A DNA stretch of 64,000 nt from Candidatus Kryptobacter tengchongensis. GTDB taxonomy: Bacteria; Bacteroidota; Ignavibacteria; Kryptoniales; Kryptoniaceae. Below, one piece after another: positions 1-10,023 of the stretch. The position numbers and the translations under genes were made by a program. The stretch is taken from NCBI GenBank assembly GCA_001485605.1, contig FAON01000008.1:124001-188000 (forward strand), written 5' to 3'. How positions within the stretch are numbered: position 1 is the first letter of the stretch; each line of letters begins with the position of its first letter. The notes under the pieces were generated by a model that saw only the letters and a list, made by a program, of their open reading frames with translations, was not told the DNA's origin and made no database searches.

Positions 1-2
1 CT

Positions 3-1906
<1,904 letters not shown>

Positions 1907-1971
1907 TTTTCCCCTGATTTTTTATTATTTTTACAAAAATTTTAAAGGAGAAAACCCAAATTTTTTGTTTT

Positions 1972-3891
1972 ATGGAAAAGATTAAGGTTAAATTACCCGA
2001 TGGAGATATTCTTGAGGTTAATAAAGGAACAACGCCTTTACAAATAGTTGAAAATTTAAGCAGAAAACTTGCAAGGGAGGCAGTTGCAGCAAAGGTTAAT
2101 GGCGTTGTCATAGATCTTACTCGTCCACTTGAAGAGGATTGCGAACTTCAAATTTTAACATTTGATGACCCTGAGGGAAGAGAAGTTTTTTGGCACAGTT
2201 CAGCTCACCTCATGGCTCATGCAATTGAGGAACTTTTCCCGGGTGCAAAATTCGGGGTTGGACCACCGATTGAAGATGGATTTTATTATGATGTTGATGT
2301 TGATAGGACTTTAACGCCTGAAGATCTTGTCAAAATTGAGGAAAAGATGAGGGAGCTTGCGCAAAGAGATGAACCTTATATTAGGAGGGTTGTTACGAAG
2401 GAGGAAGCTCTTGAATTTTTTAAAAAGAAAGGTGATCCATATAAGGTTGAAATTATAGAACAAATTGATGATAATGACACAATTACCTTTTACAGTGAAG
2501 GAAGTTTCACTGATTTGTGTCGGGGTCCACATTTACCTTCAACTGGAAAGATAAAATATGTCAAGCTATTAAGCGTTGCAGGTGCTTATTGGAGGGGTGA
2601 TGCAAGGAACAAGATGCTTCAAAGAGTTTACGGTGTTGCTTACCCGAAGAAGGAACTTTTGGATGAGCATTTAAAACGTCTTGAGGAAGCAAAGAAAAGG
2701 GATCATAGACGGCTTGGTAAGGAGCTTGAACTTTTTGTTTTCCACGATATCGCCCCCGGCGCACCATTTTGGTTACCCAAGGGTATGATAATTTTCCGTG
2801 AACTTGAAAAATTTATCCGTGAAGAGCTTGATAAAAGAGGTTATGAAGAGATCTCAACGCCTATACTTGTGAAGAAGGACCTTTGGGAAAGATCGGGACA
2901 TTGGGAGCATTACAAGGAAAATATGTTCGTTCTTGAAGTTGAAGATGAAATTTATTCGCTTAAACCTATGAACTGTCCAGAAAGCACCTATGTTTACAAG
3001 ATGAAGACAAGAAGCTATAGAGATTTGCCATTACGACTTGCAGAGATAGGCAGGCTACATAGAAATGAAATTTCAGGCGCACTTGGTGGAATGTTTCGCG
3101 TCAGACAAATAACAATGGATGACGCTCATATTTATTGCAGACCAGATCAAATACTAAGCGAAATAAATGAGCTAATTGATTTTATAAACTATGTTTATGG
3201 TATTTTCAAGTTTGAGCCAGCTTATTATCTTTCAACGAAACCAGATAATGCAATGGGTGACCCTGCACTATGGGAACAGGCGGAACAAGCCTTGAAAATG
3301 GCACTTGAACAAAATGGAATAAGATATGGACTAAAGGAGAAAGAAGGAGCTTTCTACGGACCTAAAATAGATGTTCAAATAAAAGATGCCCTTGGCAGAG
3401 ATTGGCAAGTTGCGACAATTCAACTTGACTTTGTAATGTTGCCTGAAAGATTTGATCTTACTTATATTGATGTTGATGGTCAGCCTAAGCGTCCTGTTGC
3501 GATTCATCGGGCTATATTTGGTTCGTTTGAAAGATTTGTTGGAATTTTAACAGAGCATTTCGCTGGTAATTTCCCGGTATGGCTTGCGCCTGTCCAAGTT
3601 TCGGTTTTGCCGATAACGGATGCTCAAAATGACTATGCAAAGGAAGTATGGACGAGGTTAAGAAATTTAAAAATACGCGCAGAAATTGATCTAAGAAACG
3701 AGAAAATAACATATAAGATAAGAGAAGCTGAGACAAAGAAAATCCCATACATGCTCATAATTGGTGAAAAGGAAAAGACAAGTGGAACGGTCTCGGTGAG
3801 GAAGCACGGTAAGGGTGATCTCGGGGTGTTTGATTTGGAAAGTTTTATATCGCAAGTTAAATTTGAAATAGAAACTAAAGCTGTGGAATGA
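1972..3891 (+). CDS. thrS: Threonyl-tRNA synthetase
   Basis: Class II aminoacyl-tRNA synthetase that charges tRNA-Thr. At 639 residues it has the full bacterial architecture: an N-terminal TGS domain (about 1-62), the SAD editing domain with HSSAH near residue 76 and the downstream CRGPH segment, the catalytic core with the zinc-ligand region MNCPEST, DDAHIYC and IHRAIFGS, and a C-terminal anticodon-binding domain (about 540-630). It begins the thrS - infC - rpmI - rplT - pheS - pheT translation cluster common in bacteria, although here a coiled-coil gene sits between thrS and infC. The start at 1972 follows a 65-nt gap after eno with no clear terminator. Confidence 0.97.
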   Translation: MEKIKVKLPDGDILEVNKGTTPLQIVENLSRKLAREAVAAKVNGVVIDLTRPLEEDCELQILTFDDPEGREVFWHSSAHLMAHAIEELFPGAKFGVGPPIEDGFYYDVDVDRTLTPEDLVKIEEKMRELAQRDEPYIRRVVTKEEALEFFKKKGDPYKVEIIEQIDDNDTITFYSEGSFTDLCRGPHLPSTGKIKYVKLLSVAGAYWRGDARNKMLQRVYGVAYPKKELLDEHLKRLEEAKKRDHRRLGKELELFVFHDIAPGAPFWLPKGMIIFRELEKFIREELDKRGYEEISTPILVKKDLWERSGHWEHYKENMFVLEVEDEIYSLKPMNCPESTYVYKMKTRSYRDLPLRLAEIGRLHRNEISGALGGMFRVRQITMDDAHIYCRPDQILSEINELIDFINYVYGIFKFEPAYYLSTKPDNAMGDPALWEQAEQALKMALEQNGIRYGLKEKEGAFYGPKIDVQIKDALGRDWQVATIQLDFVMLPERFDLTYIDVDGQPKRPVAIHRAIFGSFERFVGILTEHFAGNFPVWLAPVQVSVLPITDAQNDYAKEVWTRLRNLKIRAEIDLRNEKITYKIREAETKKIPYMLIIGEKEKTSGTVSVRKHGKGDLGVFDLESFISQVKFEIETKAVE

Positions 3892-3894
3892 ACG

Positions 3895-4380
3895 ATGAGT
3901 TTTTATGATGTGCTTGCGCTTGGGGGAGTGATGGCAACGATTCTTGGTTTGTTTTTAACTTTGTATGCAATTATAAACAATAGAACTTTGAAGGCTGAAG
4001 CAAGGAATATAAATGAACTTATAAGTCAATTTAGAAAAGAACATCACGAAACGATGCAAATTATGTCAGGAAACCTTGATGAGTTTAGGAGAGAACATCG
4101 TGAGACGATGCAAGTTATGTCGGAAAAACTTGATGAGTTCAGGAGAGAACATCGTGAGACGATGCGAATTATGTCAGAAAAGCTTGATGAGTTTAGGAGA
4201 GAACATAGAGAAACGATGGAGCGGTGGGGTAAAGAGCATGCTGAGATGATACGAATTATGTCGGAAAAACTTGATGAGTTTAGAAGATCGCATGAAGAGA
4301 CCATTAAGTATATCGCAAATTTAATTGTCACAAATGGTGAAAGAACAAGACAGGAGATAAGGAAGAAAACGAAGCGTTAA
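3895..4380 (+). CDS. Membrane-anchored coiled-coil repeat protein
   Basis: A 161-residue protein that I do not recognise as a named family. It has one hydrophobic N-terminal segment (about residues 5-28) and then a highly charged helical region made of near-identical 18-residue units such as MSEKLDEFRREHRETMRI (four copies, one interrupted by a 10-residue segment, residues 54-136). The tail is very basic. The layout suggests a single-pass inner-membrane protein with a long cytoplasmic coiled coil. The start codon lies 3 nt after the thrS stop, so it is almost certainly translated with thrS, yet it interrupts the usual thrS-infC adjacency. Its function is unknown; a second repeat-built coiled-coil protein lies at 54013-54528. 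Confidence 0.75.
   Translation: MSFYDVLALGGVMATILGLFLTLYAIINNRTLKAEARNINELISQFRKEHHETMQIMSGNLDEFRREHRETMQVMSEKLDEFRREHRETMRIMSEKLDEFRREHRETMERWGKEHAEMIRIMSEKLDEFRRSHEETIKYIANLIVTNGERTRQEIRKKTKR
4054..4302 (+). repeat. 54-bp tandem coding repeats
   Basis: Four near-identical 54-nt units (18 codons each), with one 30-nt divergent insert before the last, lie inside the coiled-coil gene at 3895-4380. The unit codes for a block containing LDEFRREHRET. The close similarity at DNA level suggests recent duplication by slippage or unequal recombination, so copy number may vary between strains. Confidence 0.85.
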
Positions 4381-4406
4381 ATTTAAAAACAAAGAGAGGA
4401 GTCGCC

Positions 4407-5021
4407 ATAGAGAAAGAATTACGCATTAACGATCAGATTAGAGTTCCACGGGTTAGAGTGATTGATGAGAACGGTCAGTCACTTGGCATAATGAATACCC
4501 GTGATGCCCTGAGGTTGGCTGAAGAACGAGGTTATGACCTTGTTGAGGTTGCTCCGAATGCTAATCCACCAGTTTGCAGGTTGATGGACTATGGTAAGTA
4601 TAAGTATGAGAAGCAGAAAGAAGAAAAGTTGCACAAGAAGCAGAAAGCAACGACAGTTTTGAAAGAGTTAAGATTTCATCCCAATACAGGTGAGCATGAT
4701 TTTCAGTTCAAAGCACGTCATGCGAGAGATTTTATACTTGATGGTCATAAAGTTAAAGCGCAGGTTATTTTCAAGGGTAGAGAGATCTTGCATACCGAGT
4801 TTGGTGAAAAAATTTTGAGGAAGTTGATTGAATTTTTATCTGATGTTGCAAAAGTTGAACAGGATATACGACTTGAAGGAAATTCAATGAGTGTTTTATT
4901 TGCACCCGATAGGAAGAAAATTCAGATGTTGAAAGAACAGGAAGAAAAAAACAAACAATTTGGAGGAGAGTCATCAGATGCCAAAAGTGAAGAGCAATCG
5001 CGCAGCGATGAAGCGATTTAA
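4407..5021 (+). CDS. infC: Translation initiation factor IF-3 with AUA start
   Basis: IF-3 binds the 30S subunit, checks initiator tRNA and start codon, and keeps subunits apart. The conserved N-terminal segment [18 protein letters not shown] lies upstream of the first ATG (4458), so the real start must be earlier. The codon ATA at 4407 is in frame, has GAGAGGAG about 6 nt upstream, and gives a 204-residue protein of typical length. IF-3 genes characteristically use AUU, AUC or AUA so that IF-3 can repress its own translation. Both IF-3 domains and the linker are present. The C-terminus carries an acidic, low-complexity extension of about 25 residues whose codons overlap the start of rpmI. 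Confidence 0.92.
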   Translation: MEKELRINDQIRVPRVRVIDENGQSLGIMNTRDALRLAEERGYDLVEVAPNANPPVCRLMDYGKYKYEKQKEEKLHKKQKATTVLKELRFHPNTGEHDFQFKARHARDFILDGHKVKAQVIFKGREILHTEFGEKILRKLIEFLSDVAKVEQDIRLEGNSMSVLFAPDRKKIQMLKEQEEKNKQFGGESSDAKSEEQSRSDEAI

Positions 5022-5172
5022 AGTTACCGCAACTGGCAAGATAAAAAGGCAAAAGGCAGGAAGAAGCCATCTTGCCACAGGAAAATCAAGGAAAAGGAAA
5101 AGGCAACTTCGTAAGCCAACACTTGTTCATCCATATGAGGAAAAAAGGATCAAGCAACTAATTCTTGCGTGA
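4978..5172 (+). CDS. rpmI: 50S ribosomal protein L35
   Basis: A 64-residue basic protein starting [15 protein letters not shown], typical of L35, with the internal motif [18 protein letters not shown]. The ATG at 4978 has the strong ribosome binding site GGAGGAGAG just upstream. The gene begins 44 nt inside the 3' end of infC in another frame, so both genes share that DNA and translation is probably coupled. It sits in the normal infC-rpmI-rplT order. Confidence 0.95.
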   Translation: MPKVKSNRAAMKRFKVTATGKIKRQKAGRSHLATGKSRKRKRQLRKPTLVHPYEEKRIKQLILA

Positions 5173-5203
5173 TTTTAAAAACTAAATCTATGAATCGGGA
5201 AAG

Positions 5204-5548
5204 ATGAGAGCAACGAATAAGCCAGCATCAAGGAGGCGGAGGAAGAAGATACTTGAGAGAGCGAAAGGGTTCTGGGGGATGCGAGGCAACACCCTCAGAC
5301 AGGCAAAAGACCATGTTGCGAAAGCACTTCAATATTCATATCGCGACAGAAGAACCAAAAAACGTGAATTTAGACGTCTTTGGATAGCAAGGATAAACGC
5401 AGCAGCAAGATTAAATGGAACAACTTATTCAAAACTCATTTCAGCTCTGAAAAAGAAGCAAATTGAGATCAATCGTAAGATGCTTGCCGATCTTGCGGTG
5501 AATAATCCCGACGCTTTCTCTGAGGTTGTAAAATTTGCCTTTAGTTAA
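5204..5548 (+). CDS. rplT: 50S ribosomal protein L20
   Basis: A 114-residue early-assembly 23S rRNA-binding protein. Family features are the basic N-terminus [18 protein letters not shown], the Y-rich central helix ([16 protein letters not shown]) and [13 protein letters not shown]. In many bacteria L20 represses its own operon by binding the leader; I did not find an obvious L20-binding structure here. It is followed by a strong hairpin terminator. The gene is complete and normal. Confidence 0.96.
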   Translation: MRATNKPASRRRRKKILERAKGFWGMRGNTLRQAKDHVAKALQYSYRDRRTKKREFRRLWIARINAAARLNGTTYSKLISALKKKQIEINRKMLADLAVNNPDAFSEVVKFAFS

Positions 5549-5555
5549 AATTTTT

Positions 5556-5607
5556 CTCCCATCGTTCGGGTTTGTTTTTTAGCTTAGCCCGATGATGGGA
5601 GTTTTTT
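5556..5607 (+). terminator. Rho-independent terminator after rplT
   Basis: CTCCCATC...TTCGGG (5556-5570) pairs with CCCGA...GATGGGAG (5588-5601), with one mismatch, and is followed by TTTTTT. It separates the infC-rpmI-rplT unit from pheST. Confidence 0.8.
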
Positions 5608-5647
5608 ATTTATTTGAAAAGTTTGAACACAAAGTTTCATTGAAAAA

Positions 5648-6658
5648 ATGATTAATCATATTGAGGAAGTTAAAGCAAAGTTCCTTAAAGAGATTGACGC
5701 TATAGAGGACGAAAAACAGCTTGAGGAATTTAGAGTTAAATATCTTGGGCGAAGGGGAATAATTCAAACATTGTTTGATAAACTTAAAGAGATACCCCGT
5801 GATGAGAAACCTGTTGTTGGAAAACTTTTGAACGAATTTAAAGAACTTGCTCAAGCAAAATTTAACGAGAAAAAACAGAAGATTGAGGGAAGTAAAAAGA
5901 AAGTTAAAGAATTAGTTGACCTAACAATTCCAGGGCGATACAAATATACTGGGGGAATGCACCCGCTTACGCAGACGCTTGAAGAGATAAAGAAGATTTT
6001 CATCTCAATGGGGTTTGATGTCGCCTCGGGTCCAGAAATTGAAGATGATTATCATAACTTTGAAGCGCTTAACATTCCGCCGGAACATCCCGCAAGAGAT
6101 ATGCAAGATACATTTTTCATCAAGGAAAATATAATTTTGCGAACCCATACATCGCCTGTGCAAATAAGGGTTATGGAGTCAAAACAACCACCTGTTAGAA
6201 TAATTGCTCCAGGAAGAGTTTATAGAAATGAAGCGATAAGTGCCAGGAGTTATTGTTTGTTCCATCAAGTTGAGGGATTGTATGTTGATGAAAATGTTTC
6301 CTTTGCAGAGTTAAAAGGAACTTTGCTCTCATTTGCAAAGCAAATGTTTGGAAGCAGTGTTAAGTTAAGGTTTAGACCAAGTTTTTTCCCGTTCACTGAG
6401 CCAAGCGCTGAAGTAGATGTTAGTTGTTTTATTTGTGGGGGTAAAGGTTGTAGAGTCTGCAAATACGGGGGATGGCTTGAAATTCTTGGCTGTGGGATGG
6501 TTGACCCCAATGTTTTTAAGTTTGTTGGCTATGATTCTGAAAAATACACTGGTTATGCTTTCGGTATGGGAGTTGAAAGGATAGCAATGCTTAAGTATGG
6601 AATTGATGACATAAGGTTATTTTATGAGAATGATTTTAGATTTCTTGAGCAATTTTAA
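5648..6658 (+). CDS. pheS: Phenylalanyl-tRNA synthetase alpha subunit
   Basis: Catalytic subunit of the alpha2-beta2 synthetase that charges tRNA-Phe. The 336-residue protein has an N-terminal coiled coil (about 1-85) that contacts tRNA, then the class II core with [26 protein letters not shown], the motif 2 region [20 protein letters not shown], and motif 3 [19 protein letters not shown] short cysteine cluster ([12 protein letters not shown]) is present, as in a subset of bacterial PheS. It is 2 nt from pheT, as usual. Confidence 0.97.
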   Translation: MINHIEEVKAKFLKEIDAIEDEKQLEEFRVKYLGRRGIIQTLFDKLKEIPRDEKPVVGKLLNEFKELAQAKFNEKKQKIEGSKKKVKELVDLTIPGRYKYTGGMHPLTQTLEEIKKIFISMGFDVASGPEIEDDYHNFEALNIPPEHPARDMQDTFFIKENIILRTHTSPVQIRVMESKQPPVRIIAPGRVYRNEAISARSYCLFHQVEGLYVDENVSFAELKGTLLSFAKQMFGSSVKLRFRPSFFPFTEPSAEVDVSCFICGGKGCRVCKYGGWLEILGCGMVDPNVFKFVGYDSEKYTGYAFGMGVERIAMLKYGIDDIRLFYENDFRFLEQF

Positions 6659-6660
6659 AT

Positions 6661-9120
6661 TTGAAAAACAAAATTGAACTTAAGAAAGTGAAGGTTTCGC
6701 ACAAATGGCTGAAAAATTACATTGAACTTGAAGCAGAACCTGAAGAGGTAAAAGAAAAACTTACAATGCTTGGACTTGAAGTTGAAAGCGTTGAGTATCT
6801 TGGGGAAAAATTTAAAAATTTTTATGTTGGGGAGGTTCTGGAAGTAAATAAGCATCCAAATGCTGATAGATTAACGGTTTGTAAAGTCAGCATCGGGAAA
6901 GATACACTTCAAATAATCTGCGGAGCCCCAAATGTATCATCGGGTCAGAAAGTTCCAGTTGCTCTTGTTGGTGCGATTATACCAAGAAATCAGCATGACC
7001 CCGAAGGAAAGCCGTTCGTTTTAACAAGAGCAAGGATTCGTGGAGTTGAATCATTTGGAATGATTTGTTCCGAATATGAACTTGGACTTGGGGATGATAA
7101 AGAAGGTATTATGGTCCTTGAACCAAATGCAAAAGTTGGACAACCACTTGCTGAGTATTTCGGGCTTGATGATTTTGTTTATGATATCAGTATAACTCCG
7201 AATCGCCCCGATTGTTTAAGTCATATTGGGATTGCCCGTGAGCTTGCGGTTGCTTTTGGCTTAAAACTCAAAAAACCAGAGATTAAGGTTGTTGAATCAG
7301 ATAAAAAAGTTACAGATTACGCTTCCGTTGAGATCATTGATCCACTGAATTGTCCAAGATATACAGCCAGAGTTGTTTTAAATGTCAAGGTTGAACCATC
7401 TCCAAAATGGCTTCAAAATTATCTTCAATCTGTTGGTTTGCGACCGATAAATAACATTGTTGATATAACAAACTTTGTCCTTTATGAAATTGGGCATCCG
7501 CTTCATGCGTTTGATTATGATAAACTCGCTGGGCATAAAATTATTGTGAAGTGTGCTGAAGATGGTGAAGTTTTTATAACTCTTGATGGCAAGGCAAGGA
7601 CATTGAGAAAAGATACTTTGATGATATGTGATGCCCAAAAACCTGTGGCAATTGCAGGTGTGATGGGTGGAGCAAATAGCCAAATCACGGAGGAAACAAG
7701 AAATGTTTTAATTGAAAGCGCTTATTTCAATCCTATAAGTATAAGAAGAACATCAAAATATCTTGGATTATCAACAGACGCATCTTATAGGTTTGAAAGA
7801 GGTGCTGACCCTGAGGCTGTGATCTGGGCTTTAAATCGTGCAGCTCAACTTATGGCTGAAATCGCAGGTGGTGAAGTTCTGCGAGGGATAATTGATGTTT
7901 ACCCAGTTAAAATTGAACCAAAAGTTGTTAGTTTAAGATTTTCAAGATTGAATTCTATAATCGGGCTTGAAATACCTCGTGATGAAGTCATTAAAATCCT
8001 TGAGGGACTTGAATTTGAGGTTTTGAATCTTGATGAGAAAGGTTTAACAGTTAAAGTTCCAACATTTAGACCTGATGTTGAGCGGGAGATTGATCTTATT
8101 GAAGAGGTTGCAAGGGTTTATGGTTATGACAAAATTCCTGATAAAATGCAATCCATCGTTCATTTCTCAGCTGAAAAGATAAAAATTGATTTCCATAATC
8201 TTGTTCGTGGAAGGTTGATTGGCGCTGGATTTAAAGAAGTTGTAACAAACAGTATGCTTGATCAGGATAAGGCTGGACTTTTTGGTGAAAATTTTGTAAA
8301 AGTTTTAAATCCGTTGAGCAAGGAAATGTCAGCTTTGAGAACGAGTTTAATCCCAAGTGCGCTTGAGGTGGTTAAACATAACTTTGGATATGGTATAAGA
8401 AATTTGAAATTTTTTGAAATAGGGAAGGTTTTCAGGATCGCTTTTGATGAGGATGAAAAACAAAAATATGTTGACAATTATGTTGAGGAAGAAAGGCTTT
8501 TGATTCTGATGACTGGCGTGGCTGAGCCAGTTTCATATGATTTGAGAGAAAGAGGTTTTGATATTTATGACCTAAAGGGTGAGGTGGAAAAGTTGTTCAG
8601 AGGTCTTTTTCTTGAAAATTATCAGTTTATTTATTATTCTAATAATAGTGAGCTTGCGGAGTTTGAGATAGGCATTGAGATAGCTGGAAAATATGCAGGA
8701 AAGTTGTTTAAGGCAAGCGATGATCTCTTGAAAAAGTTTGATATTGAGGCGGATATATACATTGCTGAAATTGATTTTGAATTGATTTGCAAACATTCAA
8801 AAATTGAAGAGAGGCGATATGTAGAATTGCCGAGATTTCCAAGTGTTTATAGAGATCTTGCTTTTGTTGTTGATGAAGGAGTTCCAGTTGGAGAGGTTGA
8901 GAAAGCGATAAGGGAAAAAGCTGGTGAGATTTTGAAATCAATTCGTTTATTTGATATTTATAGAGGTGAAAGAATTGGAGAAGGTAAAAAGAGCGTTGCT
9001 TTTTCGCTTGAAATTCTTTCAAAAGAGAAAACATTGACGGATGAAGAAGTTAATGAGCTGATTAAGAAGGTTGTAAATTATGTTGAACAAAAACTTGGTG
9101 CTAAACTTAGAGCATATTGA
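6661..9120 (+). CDS. pheT: Phenylalanyl-tRNA synthetase beta subunit
   Basis: Large subunit of PheRS with the standard order: a tRNA-binding EMAP-like domain (about 40-150, HPNADRLTVCKV), B3/B4 editing domain, B5 domain, core-like domain and the C-terminal ferredoxin-fold anticodon-binding domain (about 725-818, RFPSVYRDLAFVVDE). The 5' end is uncertain: no ATG is available. TTG at 6661 gives 819 residues, while GTG at 6688 would give the family-typical N-terminus (VKVSHKWLKNYIEL). I favour GTG 6688 on homology, but give the longer limit here. Confidence 0.95.
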   Translation: MKNKIELKKVKVSHKWLKNYIELEAEPEEVKEKLTMLGLEVESVEYLGEKFKNFYVGEVLEVNKHPNADRLTVCKVSIGKDTLQIICGAPNVSSGQKVPVALVGAIIPRNQHDPEGKPFVLTRARIRGVESFGMICSEYELGLGDDKEGIMVLEPNAKVGQPLAEYFGLDDFVYDISITPNRPDCLSHIGIARELAVAFGLKLKKPEIKVVESDKKVTDYASVEIIDPLNCPRYTARVVLNVKVEPSPKWLQNYLQSVGLRPINNIVDITNFVLYEIGHPLHAFDYDKLAGHKIIVKCAEDGEVFITLDGKARTLRKDTLMICDAQKPVAIAGVMGGANSQITEETRNVLIESAYFNPISIRRTSKYLGLSTDASYRFERGADPEAVIWALNRAAQLMAEIAGGEVLRGIIDVYPVKIEPKVVSLRFSRLNSIIGLEIPRDEVIKILEGLEFEVLNLDEKGLTVKVPTFRPDVEREIDLIEEVARVYGYDKIPDKMQSIVHFSAEKIKIDFHNLVRGRLIGAGFKEVVTNSMLDQDKAGLFGENFVKVLNPLSKEMSALRTSLIPSALEVVKHNFGYGIRNLKFFEIGKVFRIAFDEDEKQKYVDNYVEEERLLILMTGVAEPVSYDLRERGFDIYDLKGEVEKLFRGLFLENYQFIYYSNNSELAEFEIGIEIAGKYAGKLFKASDDLLKKFDIEADIYIAEIDFELICKHSKIEERRYVELPRFPSVYRDLAFVVDEGVPVGEVEKAIREKAGEILKSIRLFDIYRGERIGEGKKSVAFSLEILSKEKTLTDEEVNELIKKVVNYVEQKLGAKLRAY

Positions 9121-9131
9121 GATTGAAAGAG

Positions 9132-9404
9132 ATGGAAAATAAAAACGGCGTTTCAAGTTTTATTAAGATTTTTGAGGAGCTTCAGGGAAAATTTGATAAG
9201 GTTTTTGAATATGTACAGAATTTGAGAAATGAGAATGAAAGCTTGAAGCAGAAAATATCTTTACTTGAAGCGGAGATTGATGCATTAAGGCGGGAGAACG
9301 AGGAGATGAGGAAAAATGGTATTGTTTTGTTCTCTCCTGATGAGAGAGAGGAGTTCAAAAGGAAAGTCTCAGCTTTGCTTGAGAGGTTAAATCGTTATCT
9401 TTGA
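9132..9404 (+). CDS. Small coiled-coil protein upstream of zapA (ZapB-like)
   Basis: A 90-residue, almost entirely helical protein with a leucine/charged heptad pattern (residues 15-60, NENESLKQKISLLEAEID). The ATG at 9132 follows GAAAGAG; a TTG overlapping the pheT stop at 9117 is a less likely start. A short coiled-coil protein directly before zapA recalls the cell-division factor ZapB, which partners ZapA and FtsZ in enterobacteria. There is no firm sequence signature, so the ZapB role is an inference from size, structure and position between pheT and zapA. Confidence 0.7.
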   Translation: MENKNGVSSFIKIFEELQGKFDKVFEYVQNLRNENESLKQKISLLEAEIDALRRENEEMRKNGIVLFSPDEREEFKRKVSALLERLNRYL

Positions 9405-9451
9405 AAAATTTTTGACGCTGGTTTTCCCGTGAGAACAGAAAATAAACTTTT

Positions 9452-9757
9452 ATGGAGAATAATTTGGATTTATCACAATCAAAAGTCGTAAAGGTAAAAA
9501 TTTTTAACACTGAATATACCTTAAAAGTTGAAGATGAAGATCTTGCTTATAAAGTTGCGGAGTATGTTGATAAGGTGATGAATGAGTTGCATAACAAGTT
9601 TCCTGATCAGTCTATTTTGACGATTGCAATTTTGACTGCGTTGAACATTGCTGAGGAATTATTTCGTGAGCGGGCAAACAGAGGATATGTGGAAAGTGAG
9701 ATAGAGGATTTGTTGCGTGGTTTGTCGTCAAGGGTAGATATGATATTAAGTATATGA
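9452..9757 (+). CDS. zapA: Cell division protein ZapA
   Basis: A 101-residue protein with a ZapA globular head (VKVKIFNTEYTLKVEDEDLAYKVAEYVDKVMNEL split over residues 13-46) and a helical C-terminal tail. ZapA binds FtsZ polymers and stabilises the Z-ring on the inner face of the membrane. Its location immediately before a 6S-like RNA matches the widespread zapA-ssrS arrangement, which supports both calls. The stop codon (9755-9757) touches the first base of the RNA's closing helix. Confidence 0.85.
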   Translation: MENNLDLSQSKVVKVKIFNTEYTLKVEDEDLAYKVAEYVDKVMNELHNKFPDQSILTIAILTALNIAEELFRERANRGYVESEIEDLLRGLSSRVDMILSI

Positions 9758-9979
9758 CCGCGCTGTCAGCTCAGTTTGAGCTTGGGGGAGAACCAGCGTC
9801 AAGGACCCATTGGTAGCCTGGCTCTTGGATGCGGATTACAGGCCACGATCCCACCTATTTAAAGGTGGGATTCCGCTGTCCTGGTTTAGCCAGGACATCA
9901 AAAGCGGACGGTGGAAGTAAGAAGTATCCAGGCGGGCACCGGTTCTCACCGTTAAGCTTGCTGGGCTGGCAAGCGCGGT
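9757..9979 (+). ncRNA. ssrS: Probable 6S RNA
   Basis: This non-coding stretch folds into one long interrupted hairpin. ACCGCGCT (9757-9764) pairs perfectly with AGCGCGGT (9972-9979), GAGAACC (9788-9794) with GGTTCTC (9941-9947), and CCTGG (9817-9821) with CCAGG (9928-9932). Two internal hairpins lie at 9848-9871 and 9877-9897. A T-rich run follows the 3' arm. An approximately 220-nt rod-like RNA directly after zapA fits 6S RNA, which mimics an open promoter and sequesters sigma-70 RNA polymerase. I saw no features of RNase P RNA, tmRNA or SRP RNA. The 5' boundary and promoter are not defined and may lie within zapA. Confidence 0.65.
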
Positions 9980-10023
9980 TTATTTTTTAAAGTTATTTGA
10001 AAAGAAAATCTTGGAGGGAGGAC

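Noticed and set aside
4044-4331. Open frame on the minus strand through the coiled-coil repeats
   Set aside because: It is a mirror of the repeated coding sequence on the other strand, with low-complexity serine-rich translation and no ribosome binding site.
9757-9979. tmRNA, RNase P RNA or SRP RNA instead of 6S RNA
   Set aside because: No tRNA-Ala-like ends or tag frame, no RNase P core motifs, and no SRP GGAAG-type loop arrangement; position after zapA favours 6S.
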